The position numbers were made by a program, and so were the translations under genes. The notes below the pieces were generated by a model that was given only the letters and a program-made list of their open reading frames with translations, ran no database searches and had not been told where the DNA came from. Source: Planctomycetaceae bacterium (lineage in GTDB: Bacteria > Planctomycetota > Planctomycetia > Pirellulales > Pirellulaceae). From it: a stretch of 64,000 bases of DNA. Location: NCBI GenBank assembly GCA_012729315.1, contig JAAYDI010000163.1:1-64000 (forward strand). Direction: 5' to 3'. Of this stretch, positions 1 to 6,907 are shown piece by piece (position 1 is the first letter of the stretch; each line of letters opens with the position of its first letter).

Positions 1-711
1 TCCGCAGCGGCGCGGCTGGTGGCCGAGGATCAGCACCGACGTGAGCGCGAGCGACTCGCCCGCCGCGCGGAGGTCCGCCAGCAGATCAAGCAGCGGGCGG
101 TTCTGATGCAGCAAGTGGAAGACCTGGCTGCCCAATTGCGGCTGTTGGACGCGCGGGCCGATGGACTGGCTGCCGAGCACCAGGCAGCGTGCGAGCCCCT
201 GCAGGAGGCCCTGGCGAGTGCCACAGGCAGCAAGCGCTCCGCCCTGCTCGAAAAGTTGACGGCTGCCAACATTGAGCTGGAGCAGGGTCTTGCGGTGGTC
301 GAGCGTATGCGAGGTCCGCTGACCAAGCAGCACCGCGAGACACGCAGCTCGGCCGCCGCGTTGCCCACCGAGAACCGGCTGGCCGGTGCCGACCTGGCAT
401 CGCCCAAATTGCTGGCCGAAAAGTTCGCGGCCGAGTGCCGCCGACAGGCTGCCCAGATGCGAGTTGATCGGGCGGCCGAGATGCTCAGGCGGTTTGTTCC
501 CGAGCTGGAGACGATGCGGTCGGCGCGCGTTCCCGAGAGTTCGTTCGGCTGGGTGAAAAGCGACAGCCGCCGCGCGCTCGACTTTGAGGCGGTCCACAGG
601 CTGCAGCTGCGTGCGGACCGGTGGCAGTGCGAGCTGACCCACGCCAGCCAAGAGGCACACGCGGCCCAAGAGGCGCTGGCCGATCTGGCCGCCCAGATGC
701 GCACAGAGTAG
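1..711 (+). CDS. Coiled-coil protein of unknown function, 5' end outside window
   Basis: The reading frame is open from the first base (codons S-A-A-A-R-L precede a GTG at 19), so the gene most likely begins upstream and the GTG at 19 is only a possible internal start. The visible product is about 236 residues, almost entirely charged and helical, rich in Arg, Glu, Gln and Ala with heptad-like spacing, which suggests a long coiled coil. There is no signal peptide, membrane segment or catalytic motif in the visible part. I do not recognise the family. A role in a filament or as a scaffold would be a guess. Confidence 0.6.
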   Translation, partial: SAAARLVAEDQHRRERERLARRAEVRQQIKQRAVLMQQVEDLAAQLRLLDARADGLAAEHQAACEPLQEALASATGSKRSALLEKLTAANIELEQGLAVVERMRGPLTKQHRETRSSAAALPTENRLAGADLASPKLLAEKFAAECRRQAAQMRVDRAAEMLRRFVPELETMRSARVPESSFGWVKSDSRRALDFEAVHRLQLRADRWQCELTHASQEAHAAQEALADLAAQMRTE

Positions 712-828
712 CCGGCCGTACTCCTTGTCCAGCCGGCTCGCTTGTCGCGTGACCGGCAGCACATCGGCTCCGGTCTGGCGTTTCGCCGCGTCGTGCCGGG
801 GCCGGTGTGTTTTTCGGTGGACGGGCCG

Positions 829-834
829 TACAAT
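829..834 (+). promoter_or_regulatory. Possible -10 box (TACAAT) just before the small Cys-rich gene
   Basis: TACAAT ends six bases before the ATG at 841. If used, transcription would begin at or next to the start codon and give a leaderless mRNA. There is no clear -35 hexamer at the expected distance and no Shine-Dalgarno sequence before 841, which fits leaderless translation but does not prove it. Confidence 0.35.
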
Positions 835-840
835 TGAGGC

Positions 841-1113
841 ATGATCCGAGCCTCTCAACGCCGGTGCATCTGCTGCGGCCGACCGGCCACGTGGACGGCT
901 CTTGACCGGCCAGGGCGCGATGGCAGCCGGCGGGAGATCCCGTTGTGCCGCCGGTGTCCATCGCCGCTGGAAATCGACGCCAAATCGCGCGAGATTAGCG
1001 ATGCCTGGACTGACCCGCAGCGGCAGTGTCGATACTACCGCTGTCTCACCCATCAGCTCGATAACCTACTGGCAGTGACGGTGCCGGAGTGCAGCATTGT
1101 GGGCGAGGACTGA
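841..1113 (+). CDS. Small Cys-rich (zinc-ribbon-like) hypothetical protein
   Basis: This 90-residue protein has two Cys pairs about 24 residues apart (C-x-C-C near residues 9-12 and C-x2-C near 36-39) and two more Cys near residues 63-69, a pattern that fits a small zinc-binding ribbon. It is basic and has no signal peptide. No Shine-Dalgarno is visible; TACAAT six bases upstream suggests a leaderless transcript. It ends about six bases before the repeat array and on the same strand, so one transcript could run into the array. I do not recognise a named family. It could also be a chance ORF, but the Cys pairing argues for a real gene. Confidence 0.5.
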   Translation: MIRASQRRCICCGRPATWTALDRPGRDGSRREIPLCRRCPSPLEIDAKSREISDAWTDPQRQCRYYRCLTHQLDNLLAVTVPECSIVGED

Positions 1114-1118
1114 GGCCC

Positions 1119-1940
1119 ACCCCCGCGCCCGCGAGCCGCCGCGAGTGTCGCTTCAATCCCGCAGAATTCTGCGGAAGTGAACCCCTACACTCGCGCCCGC
1201 GCGCGAGCTGCGACATAAGCAATGACAAGTCTGTCGTTGCTTATACTCCCCTGCACTCGCGCCCGCGCGCGAGCTGCGACTCGGAAACTCCCACCCCAGG
1301 GTTGGAAGTTTTCTTCCCTGCACTCGTGCACGCGCGAGTTGCCACGGGTGGATTGGCAATTTTGCCTATCCTCCTTCGTACCCCCACACGCGCGTGCGCG
1401 CGAGTTGCCACCGGAAAACCGGTCACACGATGTTACCAGTTTAGAACCCCCACACGCGCGCACGCGCGAGTTGCCACGGCGCATGTATTTCCGTCATTTG
1501 GCGGATTTTCACCCCCGCACGCGCGCACGCGCGAGTTGCCACAACTGTGGATCTATCATTTGATAGATCCTCCTTCGTCCCCGCACGCGCGCACGCGCGA
1601 GTTGCCACGCCAAAGGAAAATGAGCCAAATGGCCAATTTATGTCCCCGCACGCGCGCACGCGCGAGTTGCCACGCGGGAAAAAAGGTACGCAGAATTCTG
1701 CGGCCCTTAATGTCCCTCCCGCCCGCCGCGCGAGGGGCGCCGAGGCTGGCAAATGGAAACCGCGGTTTCGTTTTGATGTCCCTCCCACACGCGCGAGGTG
1801 CGCCAACCACAATCTGTTAATCCAAAATTGGATGAACAAAATGCTGCATCCCGCACGCGCGCGCGAGCTGCAACACCAGTTTGCAGATTGTAACATTATG
1901 TTACAAACTGCATGTTCCCTCCCCCACGCGCGCGACACAC
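1119..1940. repeat. Array of 13 GC-rich repeats separating 12 different palindromic spacers, period about 66 bp
   Basis: The constant repeat is about 29-31 bp. It begins CCCCGCACGCGCG and ends CACGCGCGAGTTGCCAC on the plus strand. Copies begin near 1119 (degenerate), 1183, 1248, 1315, 1381, 1448, 1512, 1579, 1644, 1714 (degenerate), 1779 (degenerate), 1849 and 1916 (degenerate). The spacers are about 35 bp, AT-richer and unlike each other. Each has a central inverted repeat, centred near 1166, 1229, 1298, 1360, 1429, 1497, 1559, 1628, 1695, 1762, 1826 and 1897. Examples are the arms GGATCTATCA/TGATAGATCC at 1549-1570, ATAAGCAATGACA/TGTCGTTGCTTAT at 1215-1244 and TGTTAATCCAA/TTGGATGAACA at 1815-1838. 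The repeat core CGCGCG-CA-CGCGCG is itself a dyad. There is no cas gene nearby, and CRISPR spacers are not expected to be palindromic. No open frame is conserved through the array. The function is unknown. Confidence 0.95.
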
Positions 1941-1963
1941 GTACCCCTGGCTGGCAATCGGCT

Positions 1964-1979
1964 GGGGGGGACGGGGGGG
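1964..1979 (+). other. G-tract pair with quadruplex potential, downstream of the array
   Basis: Seven G, then AC, then seven G occur right after the last repeat. This can provide four runs of three G, the minimal pattern for an intramolecular G-quadruplex. C-runs (2031-2036 and 2041-2045) follow 50 bp later and could instead pair with the G tracts. Only the base pattern is seen; folding is inferred. Confidence 0.4.
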
Positions 1980-2145
1980 AATACCAGAACAACCCCTGAC
2001 CACCAACCGCCACCACGCTGAAAACACTTTCCCCCCAATTCCCCCTTTGCGTCCGCAAACGCTGCACTAGTTGCACATTCTGCTAGCAGTGCTATCATGG
2101 GGGGAATCACTGTTTTTGCCGGGATTTTTGAGGGTTTTCGGCTTG

Positions 2146-2221
2146 CTTGGGGTCAGGTGGCGGAACCGGATCGGCCGTTTTCGCAATGCTGAGGTCGAGG
2201 GTTCGAGCCCCTTCCGCTCCA
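2146..2221 (+). pseudogene. tRNA-like remnant (intact T-arm and 3' acceptor strand)
   Basis: Bases 2197-2221 read as a T-stem, the T-loop TTCGAGC and a 3' acceptor strand ending CCGCTCCA. Upstream, TGGC/GCCG can form a four-base D-stem around a loop containing GG. The 5' acceptor strand (GGGGT..) pairs with only about five of seven bases, two of them G-T, and no proper five-base anticodon stem forms. It reads as a decayed tRNA or an integration scar that kept the 3' half, not a working tRNA. Confidence 0.4.
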
Positions 2222-2378
2222 CTCCTCACAAGTCACGCCGAGGTAACAACTTATCAGAGGTTTCAGGCGGGTCTCGCCGAGAAACCTTCGCTGCACGTAC
2301 ATCTTACTTGTTAGCCGTGCTGAAAGCGCGGACCGGTTAGCGCAACAGCCGCGCCCCGTGAGGTTGCACGCTCGGAAA

Positions 2379-2394
2379 CGGATCGCGCGATCCG
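2379..2394. repeat. 16-bp perfect palindrome
   Basis: CGGATCGCGCGATCCG is self-complementary over 16 bp and lies alone in gene-free DNA between the tRNA-like remnant and trpF. It could be a protein-binding site or chance in GC-rich sequence. Apart from this, 2222-2640 shows no gene or other clear element. Confidence 0.5.
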
Positions 2395-2641
2395 CGTTGC
2401 TCGGTACTCAGCGCGGCTCACCAGGTAAGCCGCACAGTACGAATGGGACAACGCTCGCCACGTCGCACGCCCAACAAGTAGGCCGTGCCACACACCCATT
2501 GAGTGAACCCTCCAGTTGCATTATTTGCATTATTTGCGCCACATGCACGTGAAAAGCAATTGATATCGTGGCAGAAATCATGTTTTGTTCGTGTGTCGCA
2601 GCCCCTGCACCAGGGGTGCGGTACCGGGATAGCTGTCGTCT

Positions 2642-2835
2642 GGCCGAAGGTCAGTTCTCACCGTAGCCTGGGGCAACGCCGCAGGAATGGGAGCACAACG
2701 AGGTGTTTGGCCGATGGCCATATTCACACATGGGAGACCATGCCGTAGGTGAGTTTGGCCTTCGGCCAAACGTGTGCCATGGCTTCGATTTCCTGGGACG
2801 TTGCCCCAAGGCTACGTTGATAGTGGCCTCCGGCC
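2642..2835. repeat. Planctomycete-type intergenic inverted repeat with GGCC hairpins
   Basis: The left arm at 2663-2687 (GTAGCCTGGGGCAACG...) is matched by the reverse complement at 2790-2815 (...CGTTGCCCCAAGGCTAC). The interval and its edges hold four GGCC-NNN-GGCC-like hairpins: 2642-2652 (imperfect), 2709-2719, 2757-2767 (TTTGGCC/GGCCAAA) and 2825-2835. The GGGGCAACG-centred palindrome is a common intergenic motif of planctomycete genomes, as I remember it. It has no ORF and sits upstream of trpF. Confidence 0.65.
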
Positions 2836-3024
2836 AATTGCGGGATGTAACCGCTGCACGGTGCAGGAGGTAGGCAGTCCATGCGAATGGGCCCATCCAT
2901 GGCATGGATTTGTCCACTACAACCGGTTCAGAATGACCGAGCCTTTCACCGTCCTTTACGAGTCATGAGGATACTATCGACGCCCGACACCCGACGGGCA
3001 GACATGTTGGAAAGCAGCAGACCG

Positions 3025-3690
3025 ATGTTTCGGATCAAAATCTGTGGCATCACGACCGTACGAGACGCGGTGGCAGCGGCCAGCGCGGGGGCCGACGCAA
3101 TCGGTCTGAACTTCTGTGCCCAAAGCCCCCGTTGCGTGGATCTTGAGATCGCTCGCCAGATCGTCGATGCCGTCCCGCCTCAGGTCGCAAAGGTGGGCGT
3201 CTTCGTCAACGAGTCGATCGAACGCCTGACGGCAGTCGCCGATGCACTGGCACTGGACTACCTCCAACTGCACGGAGACGAACCGCTGAGTCACATCGGG
3301 GCACTGGCACCCCGCCGCGTCATTCGGGCATTTCGCCTGCGCGACGAGTTCAGCCCAGTGACCGAGTGGCTCGAGCAATGCCGACGTCTCGGCCCACTGC
3401 CCGCTGCTGTACTGGTCGACGCCTATGATCCAGGAAGTTATGGAGGAACAGGCAACACGGTGAAGTGGGGTTATATGCGGGCTTTGGCTGAACGGGTTGG
3501 TCTGGTGCCTCTGGTTCTTGCTGGCGGTTTACGTCCTGAAAATGTCGAGGAGGCAATCAGGGAATCGCAGCTAAGAAGCGTAGATGTGGCAAGTGGCGTG
3601 GAGTTAGCGCCGGGTCAGAAGGATGAGGCGCGGATGCGGCAGTTTGTGGAGGCGGCGCAGCGGGTCTGGGGTGTTTGGGATCTGGCGTGA
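3025..3690 (+). CDS. trpF: Phosphoribosylanthranilate isomerase
   Basis: TrpF converts N-(5-phosphoribosyl)anthranilate to the carboxyphenylamino-deoxyribulose phosphate in tryptophan synthesis, in the cytoplasm. The N-terminal KICGIT (catalytic Cys), the LQLHGDE motif, the VDAYDPGSYGGTG phosphate loop and LAGGLRPENV are all present. From the ATG at 3025 the product is 221 residues, close to the family norm. A longer frame reaches upstream to 2881 but adds no conserved residues; an ATG at 3004 is an alternative. No other trp gene is adjacent, so it is a lone pathway gene, as is common in this phylum. Confidence 0.93.
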   Translation: MFRIKICGITTVRDAVAAASAGADAIGLNFCAQSPRCVDLEIARQIVDAVPPQVAKVGVFVNESIERLTAVADALALDYLQLHGDEPLSHIGALAPRRVIRAFRLRDEFSPVTEWLEQCRRLGPLPAAVLVDAYDPGSYGGTGNTVKWGYMRALAERVGLVPLVLAGGLRPENVEEAIRESQLRSVDVASGVELAPGQKDEARMRQFVEAAQRVWGVWDLA

Positions 3691-3757
3691 GGTGAGGCCA
3701 GAAGGTGGAGTACGGCTGGCAGCTGGGTTGGCAACACACTGCCCGTTACACTGCCCG

Positions 3758-3787
3758 TTGTCCAAGTCACGGTGGACGGCCTATGAT
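3758..3787 (+). promoter_or_regulatory. Probable promoter of ahcY
   Basis: TTGTCC (3758-3763) and TATGAT (3782-3787) are separated by 18 bp, a sigma-70-like arrangement. It would give a leader of about 140 nt before the ahcY start at 3932. Confidence 0.5.
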
Positions 3788-3829
3788 ACGGCATTATATT
3801 AAGGAGCCGTTCGCGCGTGCGGGGAGGCT

Positions 3830-3873
3830 GCAGATTTGCCCGGTCAGTCCGGGGGTGTGCTGGCATGATCTGC
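3830..3873 (+). promoter_or_regulatory. Structured segment in the ahcY leader
   Basis: GCAGAT (3830-3835) pairs with ATCTGC (3868-3873) and encloses a CCCGG/CCGGG hairpin (3839-3853). This lies between the likely promoter and the ahcY start. It does not match the SAH riboswitch consensus that I can recall, so it is listed only as a structured leader that may regulate the gene. Confidence 0.35.
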
Positions 3874-3931
3874 GGGCTCTGCGCGGTGTGGGCCGCCTGG
3901 TGTATGAGTTGTTTTCGGCGAGGAGAATACA

Positions 3932-5248
3932 GTGGCGCACGTAGCATCGAAGAAACTGCCTTACAAGGTCAAGGACCTTTCGCTGGCCGATTGGGGACGG
4001 CGGGAGATAATGTTGGCCGAAAACGAGATGCCCGGCCTCATGGCGCTGCGCGAGAAGCACGGTTCCAGCAAGCCGCTCCGGGGTGCGCGGGTTGCCGGTT
4101 GTCTGCACATGACGGTCGAGACAGCCGTCCTGATTGAGACGCTGGTCCAGCTCGGTGCGGAGGTCCAGTGGAGCAGCTGCAATATCTTCTCGACGCAGGA
4201 CCATGCGGCGGCGGCGATCGCGGCCAGTGGTGTTCCGGTCTATGCGTGGAAGGGCATGACAACGGACGATTTCGACTGGTGCATCGAGCAGACGCTGTAT
4301 TTTCCGGATGGCAAACCGCTCAACCTGATCGTGGACGATGGGGGGGACTTGACGGCCATGGTCCACTACAAGTTCCCCGAACTGCTGGCCGACATCCGCG
4401 GGCTGTCGGAAGAGACCACGACGGGGGTCAATCGTCTGTACCAGATGCACGAACGTGGTGAGCTGAAGGTGCCGGCGATCAACGTGAACAACTCGGTGAC
4501 CAAGAGCAAGTTCGACAATCTGTACGGCTGTCGCGAGTCGTTGGCGGACGGGCTGAAGCGGGCGACCGACGTGATGATCGCCGGCAAGGTAGCGGTGGTC
4601 TGTGGCTACGGCGACGTGGGCAAAGGCTGCGCGCACTCGCTCCAGCGCTACGGCGCTCGCGTGATTGTCACCGAGATCGACCCCATCAACGCGCTGCAGG
4701 CGATGATGGAGGGCTTTCAGGTCACGACGCTCGAGGAAGTGGCGTCGATCGGGAACCTCTTCGTGACGGCCACGGGCAACTGCAATGTGATCCGGGGAGA
4801 GCACATGGAGCGCATGCCCAACGATGCGATCGTCTGCAACATCGGCCATTTCGACCTGGAGATCGACGTCGCCTGGTTAATGTCCCGGACGGACATCCGG
4901 CGGCAGGAGATCAAGCCGCAGGTCGATCGGTTCACCTTTCCCGACGGGCACTCGATCATCCTGCTGGCCGAAGGGCGACTCGTCAACCTGGGCTGCGCTT
5001 CGGGGCATCCGTCGTTCGTCATGTCGAGTTCCTTCACCAACCAGGTGCTGGCCCAGATTGCGTTGTGGACGCATCCTGAGCAGTATCCGATCGGGGTGCA
5101 CCTGCTGCCAAAACAGCTGGACGAAGAGGTGGCCCGGCTGCATCTGGGGAAGCTGGGTGGCAAGCTGACCCGGCTCACTTCGGAGCAGGCGGCCTATCTG
5201 GGGGTGCCGGTTGAAGGCCCGTACAAGCCCGACTTCTATCGGTATTGA
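3932..5248 (+). CDS. ahcY: Adenosylhomocysteinase
   Basis: This enzyme splits S-adenosylhomocysteine into adenosine and homocysteine, clearing the by-product of methylation. The product is 438 residues, a normal length. Visible motifs are [12 protein letters not shown] near the N-terminus, [13 protein letters not shown], the NAD-binding glycine-rich [31 protein letters not shown] and the C-terminal KPDFYRY that closes the active site across the tetramer. The start is a GTG at 3932 preceded by GAGGAG at good spacing. A promoter and structured leader lie upstream, and a GGCCGGCC hairpin follows the stop. Confidence 0.97.
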   Translation: MAHVASKKLPYKVKDLSLADWGRREIMLAENEMPGLMALREKHGSSKPLRGARVAGCLHMTVETAVLIETLVQLGAEVQWSSCNIFSTQDHAAAAIAASGVPVYAWKGMTTDDFDWCIEQTLYFPDGKPLNLIVDDGGDLTAMVHYKFPELLADIRGLSEETTTGVNRLYQMHERGELKVPAINVNNSVTKSKFDNLYGCRESLADGLKRATDVMIAGKVAVVCGYGDVGKGCAHSLQRYGARVIVTEIDPINALQAMMEGFQVTTLEEVASIGNLFVTATGNCNVIRGEHMERMPNDAIVCNIGHFDLEIDVAWLMSRTDIRRQEIKPQVDRFTFPDGHSIILLAEGRLVNLGCASGHPSFVMSSSFTNQVLAQIALWTHPEQYPIGVHLLPKQLDEEVARLHLGKLGGKLTRLTSEQAAYLGVPVEGPYKPDFYRY

Positions 5249-5271
5249 GCAGTCGTGGGTGGGGCCGTGGT

Positions 5272-5294
5272 GGCCGGCCGGCGTCTGGCCGGCC
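5272..5294 (+). terminator. GC-rich hairpin after ahcY
   Basis: GGCCGGCC at 5272-5279 and again at 5287-5294 form an eight-base stem with a seven-base loop. No T-run follows, so termination is uncertain. It lies 24 bp after the ahcY stop. Confidence 0.4.
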
Positions 5295-5375
5295 GCCTGG
5301 ATAGGAGTTGCGACGAACATGTTCGATTCCGCCGGTGCCCGCGCGGGGGCCACACGGGGATGGTGGTGAACAACA

Positions 5376-6692
5376 ATGCCTGAGCTGCACGCATTTCGTG
5401 GACTGCGATACGACCTGGGACACGTGGGGAATCTGAGCGACGTGGTCGCGCCCCCGTATGACGTGATCGATGCCGACCTGCAGTCGGCGCTCTACCGGCG
5501 TCACCCGGCCAACGTGATTCGGCTGATCTTGAATCGGGCCGAAATGGGGGACGCCGATGATGGCGCGCGCTATGCGCGTGCCGCGCAGTTCCTGCGGAAC
5601 TGGACCCGGGACGGGCTGTTGGTGCGCGACCCGGACCCGGCGCTGTATGTCTACCATCAGCAGTTCGACTTCGGGGGGCGGACGTTTATCCGGCGCGGGG
5701 TCATGGGGCGGGTGCGTCTGGAGCGGTTTGGCGAGGGGAATATCTATCCGCACGAGGAGACGCATGCGGCGGCCAAGGCCGATCGGCTTAAACTGACGCT
5801 GGCCTGCCGGGCGAACCTGAGCCAGGTCTTCGGAATCTACCCGGACCCGGAGAACGCGGCGCAGGAGCTGCTGGACCACGCCGTCCAGGGCCAACTGCCG
5901 GTGGAAGCGACCGACCACTTGGGGGTTGTACACCGCATGTGGCCGGTGACAGACGTCCAGACCATTGCCTCTGCGGCCGCGCTGCTGGCCCCGCGCCCCA
6001 TCTTCGTCGCGGACGGGCATCATCGCTACGAAACGGCGTGCAACTACCGGGATCATGTCGCCCAGACTCGCACGCTGTCGGCCGACGACCCAGTCAACTT
6101 CGTGCTGATGATGTGTGTGAGCATGAGCGACCCGGGCATGATCGTACTGCCCACTCACCGGCTCTTCCGCGGCTTGCCACCCGTCAGTTCGTCCCAGCTG
6201 ATGGATAAGCTGGCCGACTGCTTTACGACGGAGCTGGCCGGCCGCGGGCCGGCCGCGACCGAGGCCGTGTGGACCCGAATTGAACGCGCGGGCGACCAGG
6301 GCGGAATCGGGCTCTACGCGGCCAGCGACCAGCAGTGGGTACTGGCGCGGATTACCGAACGGGGGCGGGCGCGGATGGCTCAGTTGTCCGCCGACCACGG
6401 CCCGCAGTGGCAGGGCTTGGGAGTGGCGATCCTGCACCGGCTGATCGTCGATACGTTGCTGGCTGCCCCGGATCTGCCGAAGCCGGCTTACGTGCACCGG
6501 GTGGACGAGGTGGCCGAATTGCTGGAGAAAGGGGACGACGACGGCAGCCGCTTCGCGCTGGCGGCCCTGGTAATGCCCGCCACGCTGCAGCACATTCAGG
6601 CGATCAGCGAGCATGCCGAACGGATGCCGGCCAAGAGCACGTACTTCTACCCGAAATTGCTCAGCGGACTCGTCATCCACCCCCTGGACTAA
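5376..6692 (+). CDS. DUF1015 family protein
   Basis: A 438-residue soluble protein of the DUF1015 family, whose biochemical role is not established. Family landmarks are the N-terminal VVAPPYDVID, NVIRLIL, the central YPHEETH and IFVADGHHRYETA (the most conserved block), and a C-terminal STYFYPKLLSGLVIH. It ends eight bases before the first parS site, and parA follows on the same strand. In many bacteria DUF1015 genes lie near amino acid or partition genes, but no function follows from that. The start codon at 5376 has only a weak ribosome site. Confidence 0.9.
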   Translation: MPELHAFRGLRYDLGHVGNLSDVVAPPYDVIDADLQSALYRRHPANVIRLILNRAEMGDADDGARYARAAQFLRNWTRDGLLVRDPDPALYVYHQQFDFGGRTFIRRGVMGRVRLERFGEGNIYPHEETHAAAKADRLKLTLACRANLSQVFGIYPDPENAAQELLDHAVQGQLPVEATDHLGVVHRMWPVTDVQTIASAAALLAPRPIFVADGHHRYETACNYRDHVAQTRTLSADDPVNFVLMMCVSMSDPGMIVLPTHRLFRGLPPVSSSQLMDKLADCFTTELAGRGPAATEAVWTRIERAGDQGGIGLYAASDQQWVLARITERGRARMAQLSADHGPQWQGLGVAILHRLIVDTLLAAPDLPKPAYVHRVDEVAELLEKGDDDGSRFALAALVMPATLQHIQAISEHAERMPAKSTYFYPKLLSGLVIHPLD

Positions 6693-6699
6693 CCAGAAT

Positions 6700-6863
6700 T
6701 GTTTCACGTGAAACACTCAGTCGTCGGGACCGGCATTGTTTCACGTGAAACACTCAGTCGTCAGAACTGGCATTGTTTCACGTGAAACATTCAGGTATCA
6801 GGACTGGCATTGTTTCACGTGAAACACTCAGTCGTCAGGACCGGCATTGTTTCACGTGAAACA
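6700..6863. promoter_or_regulatory. parS: Five perfect parS centromere sites, 37-bp period
   Basis: TGTTTCACGTGAAACA, the canonical 16-bp parS, occurs without mismatch at 6700-6715, 6737-6752, 6774-6789, 6811-6826 and 6848-6863. Start-to-start spacing is 37 bp every time. The linkers are near-copies of CTCAGTCGTCAGGACCGGCAT, so the cluster grew by tandem duplication. parA starts 100 bp after the last site and parB follows. ParB is known to load on such sites and spread as a clamp; clustering next to parAB marks an origin-proximal centromere. Confidence 0.97.
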
Positions 6864-6901
6864 CTGACCAACTGCCATTCCCCGATCGGCCGTGGTATCG
6901 C

Positions 6902-6907
6902 TAGAAT
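6902..6907 (+). promoter_or_regulatory. Possible -10 box of parAB
   Basis: TAGAAT stands 55 bp before the parA start and 38 bp after the last parS. There is no recognisable -35. If it is used, ParB bound at the adjacent parS cluster would lie right at the promoter, which would allow autoregulation. Confidence 0.3.

Noticed and set aside
1089-1820. Long ORFs through the array, such as a 243-residue plus-strand frame with HARTRELP-like repeats
   Set aside because: Several frames on both strands are open together because the GC-rich repeat is low in stops. The period varies by one or two bases, so no frame keeps the same repeat peptide, and spacers are not conserved as protein.
1119-1940. CRISPR array
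   Set aside because: Repeat length, spacing and number look right, but every spacer contains its own inverted repeat, two spacers share a palindrome, repeats decay at both ends, and no Cas gene or leader is present in the window.
1119-1940. Integron attC array
   Set aside because: attC sites separate gene cassettes of several hundred bp; here there is no coding cassette, and the R'/R'' core GTTRRRY words are not regularly placed.
1941-3024. Replication origin oriC
   Set aside because: No cluster of DnaA boxes (TTATCCACA-like) was found and dnaA is not in the window, although parS/parAB suggest the origin is not far.
3788-3931. SAH riboswitch before ahcY
   Set aside because: The leader can fold, but the conserved core bases of the SAH riboswitch as I know them are not seen. 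Kept only as a structured leader.
3794-4849. Large antisense frame opposite ahcY (351 residues)
   Set aside because: It mirrors the codon structure of a clear ahcY gene in GC-rich DNA and has no motif of its own.
5175-6716. 513-residue antisense frame opposite the DUF1015 gene
   Set aside because: It is a shadow of a recognised gene; its first residues are translated parS DNA.
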